A stretch of 64,000 nucleotides of DNA from Vibrio xiamenensis (lineage in GTDB: Bacteria > Pseudomonadota > Gammaproteobacteria > Enterobacterales > Vibrionaceae), in contig NZ_FNDD01000006.1 of assembly GCF_900100015.1 (NCBI RefSeq), positions 124,001 to 188,000 of the forward strand. The letters are read 5' to 3'. The translations under genes were made by a program, and so were the position numbers. The notes beneath the pieces were generated by a model. That model was not told where the DNA came from. It searched no databases and saw nothing but the letters and a program-made list of their open reading frames with translations. Shown here piece by piece: positions 56,255 to 64,000 of this stretch. Position 1 is the first letter of the stretch. Each line of letters begins with the position of its first letter.

Positions 56255-57262
56255 TTAACTCATGGTCGCGAGTTGACGGCGATAGCCTTGAGCGCGGAGT
56301 TTGGTTTGATTCGGCGTCTCACCAAATAACGCTTTGTAATAGTGATGAAAACTGCCCATATGGTAGAAACCGTGTTTAAGCGCCAAATCGCACACCGCTA
56401 AGGTTTCATCGCCATGGATCAAACTGCGGCGAATCTGATTCAGTCGGCAATCACGAAGGTAGGTGATTGGCGTAATACCTAGCTCTTGTTCAAACACGTA
56501 TTGCAACGTGCGGCGACTGACACAAGCGATATTACATAGCTCGCTGATGCTCTGCGGATAATGACCATCACTTTCAATATGCTGCAAAATTCGTTTCAGC
56601 GCGCTGCGCCGAGTTGAGGCATTTTCAACGGGTGTGGCGGTTTGCAAATAGAACTCGCTTAAACGGTCTAGCACACTGTTCTCTAACAGCGGCAAAAGGT
56701 GGGCATATTCTGGGCAACCAAGTCGCTGTCCCAATATCGAATCACGCTTTAACACTTGGCTAATGAGGTCAGCGAGTTTCCAGCACGCACCGCTGGAATC
56801 ATCACTGGTAAGCACTTTGGCCCCCTGCCAAGTGGCAAAGTCTTGCTCGGAAAAACGCGCCTCCAACAAGGCTTGATCGATCACCAAACCAAAAATTTGA
56901 AACGATTCAGGAGTCAGCAGTTCAAATTCTTGCTGAGCCGGACGCAGCATGATCTGCGAGCGATCCGCCGTCAGCCCATCGACTTTCGGACGCTGCGGCT
57001 GAAGCGAAAAACCAATCCAAAACGCATTGGGATTAACGTAACACTGCTGAATCAAGGTTCGATTAGTAAACTCTTCAAAGAGATGAATTTTCGGCACTTT
57101 TATCTCATCTAAGTAGCCGAAAAAATGCCCTTTACTGTGCTGATCGTAGTGTTGTTCCCACGCGGTTAGGCTCAATGCCTGCTGATTGACATCATAGCTG
57201 TAACTTTTGCACCTTGATAGTGCACTTGAAGTTCCTTCATGATGCATATGCAAAATCCTCAT
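56255..57262 (-). CDS. AraC-family activator, EutR-like
   Basis: A 335-residue regulator. The N-terminal part resembles E. coli EutR (ALSLTAWEQHYDQHSKGHFFGYLDEI, and NAFWIGFS). Two C-terminal helix-turn-helix units follow (SISELCNIACVSRRTLQYVFEQELGITPITYLRDCRL and VCDLALKHGFYHMGSFHHYYKALFGETP). It is divergent from eutB, so ethanolamine and adenosylcobalamin are likely inducers, as known for EutR. The ATG at 57262 has AAGGA close by; 57247 has better spacing, but the longer form aligns with EutR. Confidence 0.85.
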   Translation of the reverse strand: MRILHMHHEGTSSALSRCKSYSYDVNQQALSLTAWEQHYDQHSKGHFFGYLDEIKVPKIHLFEEFTNRTLIQQCYVNPNAFWIGFSLQPQRPKVDGLTADRSQIMLRPAQQEFELLTPESFQIFGLVIDQALLEARFSEQDFATWQGAKVLTSDDSSGACWKLADLISQVLKRDSILGQRLGCPEYAHLLPLLENSVLDRLSEFYLQTATPVENASTRRSALKRILQHIESDGHYPQSISELCNIACVSRRTLQYVFEQELGITPITYLRDCRLNQIRRSLIHGDETLAVCDLALKHGFYHMGSFHHYYKALFGETPNQTKLRAQGYRRQLATMS

Positions 57263-57418
57263 CTTTCCTTCGTGTGCAATCTTGATGCATCTACAAACAT
57301 AACTACTTGTTATATATAAATAAAATAACATTGCGCATTTTTGTCATTCGTCGGGAACAAAATTCGCTCCTCAATAGTTATGCAGATTGCAAGGATTAGA
57401 CCGACTAAAGAGGAATGT

Positions 57419-58822
57419 ATGGCAGCGCAGTATCGCTATCAAATCGGCACCAAGACGTATCAATTTGCTTCACTGAAGGAAGTGATGGCGAAAGCATCTC
57501 CACTTCGCTCTGGCGATCAGCTGGCCGGAGTGTGTGCACAATCCGCTGAAGAACGCGTGGTTGCGCAGATGGTGCTGGCAAATTTACCCCTTAAAGTGTT
57601 TCTTAACGAAGCGTTAATCCCGTATGAAAAAGACGAGATCACCCGCTTAATCATCGACAGCCACGATAAAATCGCATTCGCAGAAATTGCTCACTTAACA
57701 GTTGGCGATTTTCGTAACTGGTTACTGCAAGAATCAACAACGTCAGTTGAGCTCGCGCGCGTCAGTCCGGGGATAACCCCGGAGATGGCCGCCGCCGTCA
57801 GTAAAATCATGCGTAACCAAGACCTGATACTGGTTGGCAAAAAATGCCAAGTGATCACTGCATTTCGTAACACCATTGGCTTGCCTGGCCGGCTCTCTAC
57901 TCGCCTGCAGCCGAATCACCCCACCGATGACCTCAACGGTATTGCGGCGTCGATTTTCGACGGTCTAATGTATGGTAATGGCGATGCGGTGATTGGTATT
58001 AACCCAGCAACCGACAACGTCAGTCAAGCCATCAAGCTGATGAAACTGATGGATGAGGTGATTCAACACTATGAAATTCCAACTCAATCTTGTGTGCTAA
58101 CCCATGTCACCAATACGGTAGAAGCAATAGAAAAAGGCGCGCCGGTCGATTTGGTGTTTCAGTCGATTGGCGGGACCGAAGCCACTAACCAAGGGTTTGG
58201 CATTAATTTAAATGTCATCAGTGAAGCCTACGACGCGGCTCTTAGCCTAAATCGCGGCAGCGTGGGCAACAACGTCATGTACTTTGAAACCGGTCAAGGT
58301 AGCGCGCTGTCTGCTAATGGCCATCACGATGTTGATCAACAAACCTGCGAAGTCCGTGCCTATGCGTTAGCGCGGCGTTTCAAACCCTTGCTGGTCAACA
58401 CCGTGGTCGGTTTTATTGGCCCGGAATACTTGTTTGATGGTAAACAAATTACTCGTGCTGGCCTTGAAGACCACTTTTGCGGCAAACTCCTTGGGCTCCC
58501 GATGGGCTGTGACATTTGTTACACCAACCACGCCTACGCCGACCAAAACGACATGGACAATTTGTTGACCCTTCTTGGTGTTGCCGAATGCTCTTTCATC
58601 ATGGGCATTCCAGGCTCTGACGACATCATGCTCAACTACCAAACTACCTCTTTTCACGATGCTTTGTATGCACGCCAAGTGTTGGGACATAAAGCGGCGC
58701 CAGAATTTGAAGCTTGGCTGCAAAAGATGCAAATCGCAGGTCACAATGGCCAATCTCTGCTTAATGACCGCCTCTCGCCGCACTTTACCAAACCACTGGG
58801 TCTGATTTCGGAGGCGATATGA
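57419..58822 (+). CDS. eutB: ethanolamine ammonia-lyase large subunit
   Basis: A 467-residue subunit of the adenosylcobalamin-dependent lyase that splits ethanolamine to acetaldehyde and ammonia. Known segments include FRNTIGLPGRLSTRLQPNHPTDDL, GNGDAVIGINPATDNVSQ, FQSIGGTEATNQGFGINL and FETGQGSALSANGHHDVDQQT. The ATG at 57419 with AGAGGAATG is chosen; an upstream in-frame stretch from 57341 has no ribosome site. It overlaps eutC by 4 bases. Confidence 0.95.
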   Translation: MAAQYRYQIGTKTYQFASLKEVMAKASPLRSGDQLAGVCAQSAEERVVAQMVLANLPLKVFLNEALIPYEKDEITRLIIDSHDKIAFAEIAHLTVGDFRNWLLQESTTSVELARVSPGITPEMAAAVSKIMRNQDLILVGKKCQVITAFRNTIGLPGRLSTRLQPNHPTDDLNGIAASIFDGLMYGNGDAVIGINPATDNVSQAIKLMKLMDEVIQHYEIPTQSCVLTHVTNTVEAIEKGAPVDLVFQSIGGTEATNQGFGINLNVISEAYDAALSLNRGSVGNNVMYFETGQGSALSANGHHDVDQQTCEVRAYALARRFKPLLVNTVVGFIGPEYLFDGKQITRAGLEDHFCGKLLGLPMGCDICYTNHAYADQNDMDNLLTLLGVAECSFIMGIPGSDDIMLNYQTTSFHDALYARQVLGHKAAPEFEAWLQKMQIAGHNGQSLLNDRLSPHFTKPLGLISEAI

Positions 58823-59661
58823 GCATCACCAAAGTCGATCCGTTAATCCATCAAGATCCGTGGCGTAAATTGCGACAATTTACCGATGCGCGTATTGGCA
58901 TTGGCCGCGTTGGTACCAGCATTCCAACCGAAGAACTGCTGCAATTTCAGCTCTCTCACGCCCAAGCGATCGATGCGGTTCACGTGCCGTTGGACACCGA
59001 GCAACTGATAACAGAACTGGCGCAAGACGCCTTGCTAAAACCCTATTTACCGGGTTTTAGCTTGCACAGCCAAGCAGTCGATCGAATGACCTATTTGCAG
59101 CGCCCAGATTTGGGTCGCCGCTTGAATGATGAATCCATGGCCACACTCAAAGCGCATAGCGATCAATCTCTAACGCCTTATGATCTGGCGATCGTAATCG
59201 TCGATGGACTCTCTTCTTATGCCATCACGCATCACGCCAAACCATTTCTTAATGCGCTAGTGAGCTTATTTGTTGACGACCATACACCGTGGACGCTAGC
59301 GCCGCTGTGCGTCGTTGAGCAAGGCCGCGTCGCGGTTGGAGACGATGTCGGCGAAGCCATCAACGCCAAAGAAGTGTTGGTTTTAGTGGGCGAGCGCCCG
59401 GGGCTGAGTTCCCCTGACAGTTTGGGCTTATATCTGACTTGGAATCCAGTGCGTGGCACCGAAGATTCGCTGCGTAACTGCATTTCCAATGTGCGCCCGC
59501 AAGGGCTCAAATATCAAGCCGCAGCGCAAAAATGCTTTTACTTACTCAGCGAATCACGACGTCTGAAACTGACGGGTGTCGGCTTAAAAGATCGTTCAGA
59601 AGACAATGAACTCGCTCACGAGTCAACCCAACAATTTTGTCTGACCACTCAAAAAGAGTGA
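58819..59661 (+). CDS. eutC: ethanolamine ammonia-lyase small subunit
   Basis: A 280-residue partner of EutB, beginning with a short region ahead of the conserved core (KLRQFTDARIGIGRVGTSIPTEELLQFQLSHAQAIDAVH), with VVEQGRVAVGDDVGE and LVGERPGLSSPDSLGLYLTW further on. Part of the adenosylcobalamin site lies here in the family. The ATG overlaps the eutB stop (ATGA), so translation is coupled. It is followed 51 bp later by the permease gene. Confidence 0.95.
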   Translation: MSITKVDPLIHQDPWRKLRQFTDARIGIGRVGTSIPTEELLQFQLSHAQAIDAVHVPLDTEQLITELAQDALLKPYLPGFSLHSQAVDRMTYLQRPDLGRRLNDESMATLKAHSDQSLTPYDLAIVIVDGLSSYAITHHAKPFLNALVSLFVDDHTPWTLAPLCVVEQGRVAVGDDVGEAINAKEVLVLVGERPGLSSPDSLGLYLTWNPVRGTEDSLRNCISNVRPQGLKYQAAAQKCFYLLSESRRLKLTGVGLKDRSEDNELAHESTQQFCLTTQKE

Positions 59662-59712
59662 GCAGCAATATAACAATAATGAGCAAAGGACTTTAACAGA
59701 GGAAGAAGTACT

Positions 59713-61098
59713 ATGGAAAACGGAAACAGTAAGGGTCTTAAACGGACCCTCGGGAAATTTCACCTTTGGGGTATCGCCGTAGGGCTGGTTATCTCAGGCG
59801 AATATTTTGGTTGGAGCTATGGTTGGGCGCAAGCAGGAACACTTGGATTCCTGATCACCACCTTTTTGATTGCCACCATGTATACGGCGTTTATTTTCAG
59901 TTTTACTGAATTGTCGACGTCAATTCCCCATGCAGGCGGCCCTTTTGCCTACGCCTATCGCGCCTTTGGCCCGCTTGGCGGCTATGTGGCGGGGTTTGCA
60001 ACCTTGGTGGAATTTGTCTTTGCACCGCCGGCTATCGCAATGGCGATTGGCGCTTACCTTAACGTTCAGTTCCCCGACTTAAACCCGAAAATGGTCGCAG
60101 TTGTGGCTTACTTAGTGTTTATGGCACTCAACCTTATCGGCGTGAGCGTCGCGGCAACCTTTGAACTTTTTGTGACCATTCTTGCCATATTTGAACTTGT
60201 CGTGTTTATGGGTGTAGTGTCTCCAGGCTTTTCAATGGAAAACTTCGCCGCCAATGGTTGGGCTGGCAGCAACGAATTCTCAGCGACGGCGGTTTCTGGC
60301 ATTTTCGCGGCGATTCCATTCGCTATTTGGTTCTTCTTGGCGATTGAAGGTGCTTCAATGGCCGCTGAAGAAGCCAAAGATCCAAAACGCACCATTCCGG
60401 TTGCGTTTATCGCCGGCATTCTCACTCTAGTTGTACTTGCGGTTGGCGTGATGTTCTTTGCAGGCGGTGCTGGCGATTGGCGCGAACTGTCCAACATCAA
60501 CGACCCACTACCACAAGCGATGAAAATGATCGTGGGTAATTCAAGCGGCTGGTTACACATGCTGGTTTGGCTCGGTCTGTTTGGTTTGATCGCCTCATTC
60601 CACGGCATCATCATGGGCTACTCGCGTCAAATTTTCGCTCTGGCACGTGCGGGCTTTTTGCCTAAATCATTGGCAGCGGTCAATAGCCGTTACCAAACTC
60701 CACACTGGGCAATCATCGCTGGCGGTGTTGTGGGTATTGCGGCGATTTTCTCTGACAACCTCATCGTTATCGGCGGTCAGCCATTAACCGCAAACATTGT
60801 TACAATGGCGGTATTTGGTGCCATCGTGATGTACATCGTTTCTATGCTGGCACTGTTTAAACTGCGCCGCACCGAACCGAATTTGGAGCGTCCGTTCCGT
60901 GCCCCACTTTACCCTATTGCACCAGCGGTTGCGCTTGGTCTTGCGGTTCTCGCTTTGGTCGCGATGGTGTATTACAACTTCTTGATTGCAGTAATTTTTG
61001 CGGTGTTGTTTGTGATTGGTTTTGTGTACTTCAAAGCCACCCACAAATCCGATGAACTTGCTGAAGGCAATGAAATGCTACGTGCTAACGCACTGTAA
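59713..61098 (+). CDS. eat: ethanolamine permease (APC family)
   Basis: A 461-residue inner-membrane carrier with about twelve segments. The start LKRTLGKFHLWGIAVGLVISGEYFGWSYGW is typical of ethanolamine permeases next to eutBC. LSTSIPHAGGPFAYAYRAFGPLGGYVAG is the APC substrate region. It completes the minimal ethanolamine locus: import, lyase and regulator. GAGGAAG lies before the ATG and a terminator follows. Confidence 0.9.
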   Translation: MENGNSKGLKRTLGKFHLWGIAVGLVISGEYFGWSYGWAQAGTLGFLITTFLIATMYTAFIFSFTELSTSIPHAGGPFAYAYRAFGPLGGYVAGFATLVEFVFAPPAIAMAIGAYLNVQFPDLNPKMVAVVAYLVFMALNLIGVSVAATFELFVTILAIFELVVFMGVVSPGFSMENFAANGWAGSNEFSATAVSGIFAAIPFAIWFFLAIEGASMAAEEAKDPKRTIPVAFIAGILTLVVLAVGVMFFAGGAGDWRELSNINDPLPQAMKMIVGNSSGWLHMLVWLGLFGLIASFHGIIMGYSRQIFALARAGFLPKSLAAVNSRYQTPHWAIIAGGVVGIAAIFSDNLIVIGGQPLTANIVTMAVFGAIVMYIVSMLALFKLRRTEPNLERPFRAPLYPIAPAVALGLAVLALVAMVYYNFLIAVIFAVLFVIGFVYFKATHKSDELAEGNEMLRANAL

Positions 61099-61116
61099 TC
61101 ATTCACTAATAAACTC

Positions 61117-61147
61117 AAAAGGACATCATAAGATGTCCTTTTTTTAT
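61117..61147 (+). terminator. terminator of the eut operon
   Basis: AAAAGGACATC/GATGTCCTTTT stem around ATAA, followed by more T. Confidence 0.9.
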
Positions 61148-61174
61148 CATTGAGAAGCAAACATTACTGCAAGA

Positions 61175-61441
61175 TTAGAACGGATGAAGATGAAAAATCG
61201 CCACCGTACAGGCGAACACAACACAAACACTGAATAGCGTCTGTTTGGCGTTAAACGACTTCAGATGCAACATGAATGGCGCGCCGATAAACAGCGCCAA
61301 CAATACGCACACCGCCGCACTGTGGCTAAAGAGATCAGCAACTATGGTGACTGCGCTCCAAATGCCCATTCGCATTGGCGAACTGTGGATCTTTTTACCT
61401 AATGCAACGATGAAAATGACAGCAATAATTAATGGCAACAT
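61175..61441 (-). CDS. small membrane protein, function unknown
   Basis: 88 residues with about three hydrophobic segments (MLPLIIAVIFIVALGKK, VCVLLALFIGAPFML, LFSVCVVFACTVAIFHL) and basic loops. I do not recognise the family. The ATG at 61441 has no close ribosome site (GAGA lies 17 bases upstream), so the start is uncertain. It converges with the eut operon. Confidence 0.55.
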   Translation of the reverse strand: MLPLIIAVIFIVALGKKIHSSPMRMGIWSAVTIVADLFSHSAAVCVLLALFIGAPFMLHLKSFNAKQTLFSVCVVFACTVAIFHLHPF

Positions 61442-61567
61442 ACTTTATGATATTAATTCTCATTTGCATTAGATATTAATCACTCTAGCGTTAAGTTTCA
61501 AGCCCAAATTGTATAATTTGACACATCTTCGTATAGTGGCGCGCTGAAAATAAAAAAGGGAAACGTG

Positions 61568-61876
61568 GTGAAAACACCTTGTATTGCAGCTTGTAAAAAT
61601 AACAGCGGTATCTGTAGCGGATGTCAGCGCACCATCCGTGAAATCATTGATTGGAAGAATATGGACGACCAAAAGCGCGAGCAAATCATGGCTGAGCTCG
61701 TTGGTAACACTCAAACGCACACCTGCCCTAGTTGCGGCGGCGGCGCTCATTGTGACCTTGCGGCAGGGAAAGATCACTGCTGGTGCTTTGAACTTGACGA
61801 ACGCGAACCGTTTGATGCGAAGAATCAAGATCTGTGTTTATGTCGCAGTTGCCTCTCGAAACAAGCTCTTGCTTAA
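61568..61876 (+). CDS. DUF1289/Cys-rich CWC-type protein
   Basis: 102 residues with two Cys-rich parts. Residues about 1-45 are a DUF1289-type segment (PCIAACKNNSGICSGCQRTIREIIDW). Residues about 55-98 have CPSCGGGAHCDLAAGKDHCWCFEL and CLCRSCL, a CWC-type segment. The Cys spacing suggests zinc or iron-sulfur binding; function is unknown. Adjacent GTG codons at 61565 and 61568 can start it, and AAGGG fits 61568 better. Confidence 0.8.
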   Translation: MKTPCIAACKNNSGICSGCQRTIREIIDWKNMDDQKREQIMAELVGNTQTHTCPSCGGGAHCDLAAGKDHCWCFELDEREPFDAKNQDLCLCRSCLSKQALA

Positions 61877-61926
61877 CGCGTGTCTATATAAACCTAACTA
61901 TCACGCTTAGAATTCACCAAGTTAAT

Positions 61927-61958
61927 TAAAAAATAAAGGAGGACTGATGTCCTCCTTT
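61927..61958 (-). terminator. terminator after the HopJ-family gene
   Basis: AAAGGAGGAC/GTCCTCCTTT stem around TGAT, followed on the minus strand by ATTTTTTAATT. It may also catch the converging CWC gene. Confidence 0.8.
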
Positions 61959-61989
61959 AAGCATTGATAAATCGAATCAAAGACTTCAA

Positions 61990-62334
61990 TCACTTGGCGC
62001 TTAGCGGCGAATGATCAAACTGAATACCCTGCCAACCCGTTTTCATAAAACTGCGAATGTTCTGATGGTCATTCGCATCTGGATTGTTTAATACATCTTC
62101 TCGGTAATAACGACCAAAACACGCCAACGTTTGTTGTACATCTAGCTTATGCAATAAGCCAAAAGCAAAAATTTTGCACGAACCATTATTCTGGTTTTCT
62201 TCGTTTTTCGTCTCACCATTAAGAAATGCACTCGGCTTAAAATTGTAACTCAGCTCGATAATGCTCATTGTTTCCTCAAATTCAATGTCTTGAGGCGATG
62301 ATTTCAACTTTGTTAAGTAGTTTTGCAAGTCCAT
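61990..62334 (-). CDS. HopJ-family protein
   Basis: 114 residues matching the family named after a Pseudomonas type III effector (FEETMSIIELSYNFKPSAFLNGE, NNGSCKIFAFGLLHKL, TLACFGRYYREDVLNNP, HQNIRSFMKTGWQGIQF). It has no secretion signal and no secretion genes are near. The family is common in free-living gammaproteobacteria, so an effector role is unlikely and the function is unknown. The upstream region is short and divergent from the GGDEF-like gene. Confidence 0.8.
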   Translation of the reverse strand: MDLQNYLTKLKSSPQDIEFEETMSIIELSYNFKPSAFLNGETKNEENQNNGSCKIFAFGLLHKLDVQQTLACFGRYYREDVLNNPDANDHQNIRSFMKTGWQGIQFDHSPLSAK

Positions 62335-62461
62335 GTGTCACTCATTAGATAAATCGAAAGCGGTCAGTCTAAGGCAATGGCAAATAAATAGAAAGTGTAG
62401 GTTCACCCTATTTAACCAAGGGATTACCTGCCTATAAAATATAAAACGAAAGGTAACGGAA

Positions 62462-63388
62462 ATGTTTAATACAACACAATGGCTACAGCAGTTGGAACAC
62501 AACAGCAAACCCCTCGCGCTTTGGCGTGAAATGCTCAACACATTGGCATCAACAGACTCAAATTGTCAATGTGCGCTGATGGTAAAACAACAAGGAGAAT
62601 ATAAGATGCTGATTGCAAATGACAATCAGCAGCCTATTTGTGATTGGGAATCGGTTGAAACTGGGCTGTCGTCTCTGTTTGCACAATGGTCTTACCCAAG
62701 CGAAGCTCAATCGCAACAAATTGCGATTCTTCAGCCTGAGTTCCAAGCCGCTTTTGAGCACACACCGATCAAGAGCCTAGATTGCGCGCCGGTATACTGG
62801 CCAAACGGCACTCTGTTTGCACAGTTGTGTACACTGAGCAGCGCGACGTCATCGCCCATGATGGCGGGCGTTTCTCCGCACTTTGCTCGTTTAGTGACAA
62901 GTGACCTTAAACAGTTTATTGAACAACGCAGCTCGCTGCTAACAGACGATTTGACCGAATTACTTAACCCGCAAGGATTTGCCATGCTTGGGGCGCAAAA
63001 AGTCAAAGATGCGCCCCGTTATCAACTGGCGATTGGTGTGATTTATATTCAAATTGACCGAGTCAGTGAAATCAGCGCCGCGTACGGCAGTGACATTGCC
63101 GAGCAGTGCTATACCACGTTAAGCGATGTGTTAAAAAGTGCCTGCCGTGAAGCGGATATTGTTGCGCGAATTAACGACAACGAATTTGTGGTACTGTCGC
63201 TACTCAATACACGCCGCCAGCTAAACCAATTGGCGCATCGTATTGAAAATGATTTCAAACTGCGGGTAAAGGCCACCGAAACGCTTAATCTTTCGAGTTT
63301 ACTAAGCAAAACTTTTATTACCGATTGCTTTAGCTCGCTCAGCCTTGATCAGTTGGTTGAAAAAACCAAATTCCAAACTGCGGCCTAA
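62462..63388 (+). CDS. degenerate GGDEF-domain protein
   Basis: 308 residues. The N-terminal part (about 1-150) is a GAF-like sensor region. The C-terminal part follows diguanylate cyclase layout: DDLTELLNPQGFAML, GVIYIQIDRVSEISAAYGSDIAEQ, and RINDNEFVVLSLL where GGDEF would be. The GG pair is replaced by ND, so cyclase activity is unlikely; it may bind c-di-GMP or a partner, or be a regulatory remnant. No signal peptide is seen. AAGGTAACGGAA precedes the ATG. Confidence 0.75.
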   Translation: MFNTTQWLQQLEHNSKPLALWREMLNTLASTDSNCQCALMVKQQGEYKMLIANDNQQPICDWESVETGLSSLFAQWSYPSEAQSQQIAILQPEFQAAFEHTPIKSLDCAPVYWPNGTLFAQLCTLSSATSSPMMAGVSPHFARLVTSDLKQFIEQRSSLLTDDLTELLNPQGFAMLGAQKVKDAPRYQLAIGVIYIQIDRVSEISAAYGSDIAEQCYTTLSDVLKSACREADIVARINDNEFVVLSLLNTRRQLNQLAHRIENDFKLRVKATETLNLSSLLSKTFITDCFSSLSLDQLVEKTKFQTAA

Positions 63389-63402
63389 CCGTTGGCGATA
63401 AA

Positions 63403-63434
63403 AAATCCGACTAATTTTACAACTAGTCGGATTT
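63403..63434. terminator. bidirectional terminator between GGDEF-like gene and chemoreceptor
   Basis: AAATCCGACTA/TAGTCGGATTT arms around ten bases, between converging genes. Confidence 0.8.
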
Positions 63435-63468
63435 AACTATCTAATATTAAATAATTTTACATTGTAAA

Positions 63469-64000
63469 TCACTTCATACCGAACGTCGCACTCAAGCCAA
63501 CCAAACTGTCCACTCGATCGGTAATACTCTCACTTTGCTCACTCACGACATCGGCTTGTTTGGCATTTTGCAACGAGGAATCATTGACGTTAACAATGTT
63601 GCGACTGATCTCATGGGACACCAAGCTTTGCTGCTCGGCGGCGCTTGAAATCTGAGTCGAAAGATCGGAAATATCCGTGATAAGAGCGCGTACGGCATCA
63701 ACCACAGTTTGCGATTCTCGCGCTTGCTCCACACACCCATCAGCGGTGTCTTTTTCTTTTGCCATCACATCGGACCATTGACGTAACGTTTGCTGAATTC
63801 CGCTTATAGAGGTTTGTATCTGCTCGGTCGCGCCGTTGGTTCGACTCGACAAATTTCGCACTTCATCAGCAACGACAGCAAAACCCCGGCCATGCTCTCC
63901 GGCGCGCGCCGCTTCTATCGCCGCGTTAAGCGCCAACAGGTTGGTCTGTTCGGCGATGCCTTTGATCTCTTCCATAATGTGACCAATTTTCTCCGCTTCG
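63469..64000 (-). CDS. methyl-accepting chemotaxis protein, C-terminal part (cut by window edge)
   Basis: About 176 residues of a chemoreceptor signalling domain. The conserved tip [38 protein letters not shown] is followed by the returning coiled coil and a C-terminus ending SATFGMK, without a CheR-binding pentapeptide. It differs from the receptor at 47649. The sensor and HAMP parts lie beyond 64000. Confidence 0.92.
   Translation of the reverse strand, partial: EAEKIGHIMEEIKGIAEQTNLLALNAAIEAARAGEHGRGFAVVADEVRNLSSRTNGATEQIQTSISGIQQTLRQWSDVMAKEKDTADGCVEQARESQTVVDAVRALITDISDLSTQISSAAEQQSLVSHEISRNIVNVNDSSLQNAKQADVVSEQSESITDRVDSLVGLSATFGMK

Noticed and set aside
61469..61828. 119-codon minus-strand frame opposite the CWC-type gene
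   Set aside because: It lies antisense to the Cys-rich gene, has no ribosome site and shows no family features; the plus-strand gene has two recognisable Cys motifs.
61990..62334. A type III secretion effector
   Set aside because: The family name comes from a plant pathogen protein. No secretion genes or signals are present, and the family is common in free-living bacteria.
1..64000. Mobile elements, CRISPR arrays, prophage, tRNA or integron sites
   Set aside because: I saw no transposase, integrase, phage genes, regularly spaced palindromic repeats, tRNA cloverleaf or attC-like array. The 19-bp repeats at 28602-28658 have no spacers, so they are not a CRISPR.
1..64000. The two chemoreceptor fragments at the window ends as one gene
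   Set aside because: One is the N-terminal and the other the C-terminal part of a minus-strand gene, but they lie at opposite ends with 63 kb between, so they are different genes cut by the window.

Overview
The window looks like a stretch of a Vibrio (Vibrionaceae) genome, and the gene content resembles an accessory-rich second chromosome. The signs are Vibrio-style proteins (phasin, LamB-type porins, AcpH, secreted MsrAB fusion, Cti, HopJ-family protein, several chemoreceptors), compact operons with AGGAG-type ribosome sites, and many U-tract hairpin terminators. Species and chromosome are inferences. No rRNA, tRNA, IS element, CRISPR array, prophage or replication origin was recognised.

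Layout. 1-3.4 kb: the 5' end of a chemoreceptor gene, a MetE-like C-terminal-domain methyltransferase, and an arsR-acr3 arsenite operon. 3.5-9.3 kb: a complete RND tripartite efflux operon (adaptor, pump, outer-membrane lipoprotein). 9.8-21.6 kb: a nitrate-assimilation island, all on the minus strand: nasA, cobA, a TrpD2/YbiB-like gene, a NasT-like ANTAR antiterminator, then nrtA-nrtB-nrtD-nirB-nirD. Nitrate is imported by Nrt, reduced by NasA and then by NirBD, with CobA supplying the siroheme precursor. Both transcription units have sigma-54-like elements and a leader terminator, as expected for antitermination by the ANTAR protein. The ribosome site of the ANTAR gene itself lies in a perfect 10-bp stem.

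21.8-39.2 kb: a beta-glucoside/beta-glucan-oligosaccharide locus: LacI regulator, binding protein, two permeases, GH1 beta-glucosidase, MsiK-type ATPase, GH94 phosphorylase, GH116 glucosidase and a second LacI. Two paralogous LamB-type porins lie upstream, with LacI-type palindromes (GAAAACGTTTTC-like) about 200 bp ahead of each. Oligosaccharides would cross the outer membrane by the porins and the inner membrane by the ABC importer, then be split by phosphorolysis (GH94) or hydrolysis (GH1, GH116).

39.5-64 kb: a mosaic of single genes and short operons: GNAT-nitrilase fusion, RacX-like racemase lacking one catalytic Cys, orphan phasin, TetR regulator, DEAD-box helicase, acpH, an overlooked 38-residue ORF, tyrosine permease, chemoreceptor, pldA divergent from cti, fhs, msrAB, a minimal ethanolamine locus (EutR-like AraC, eutB, eutC, permease; no microcompartment genes), small conserved genes, a degenerate GGDEF protein and the 3' end of another chemoreceptor. 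Unexplained structure includes a promoter-plus-terminator candidate sRNA near 42.65-42.92 kb, structured leaders before fhs and msrAB, and three in-phase 19-bp repeats before the GH94 gene.
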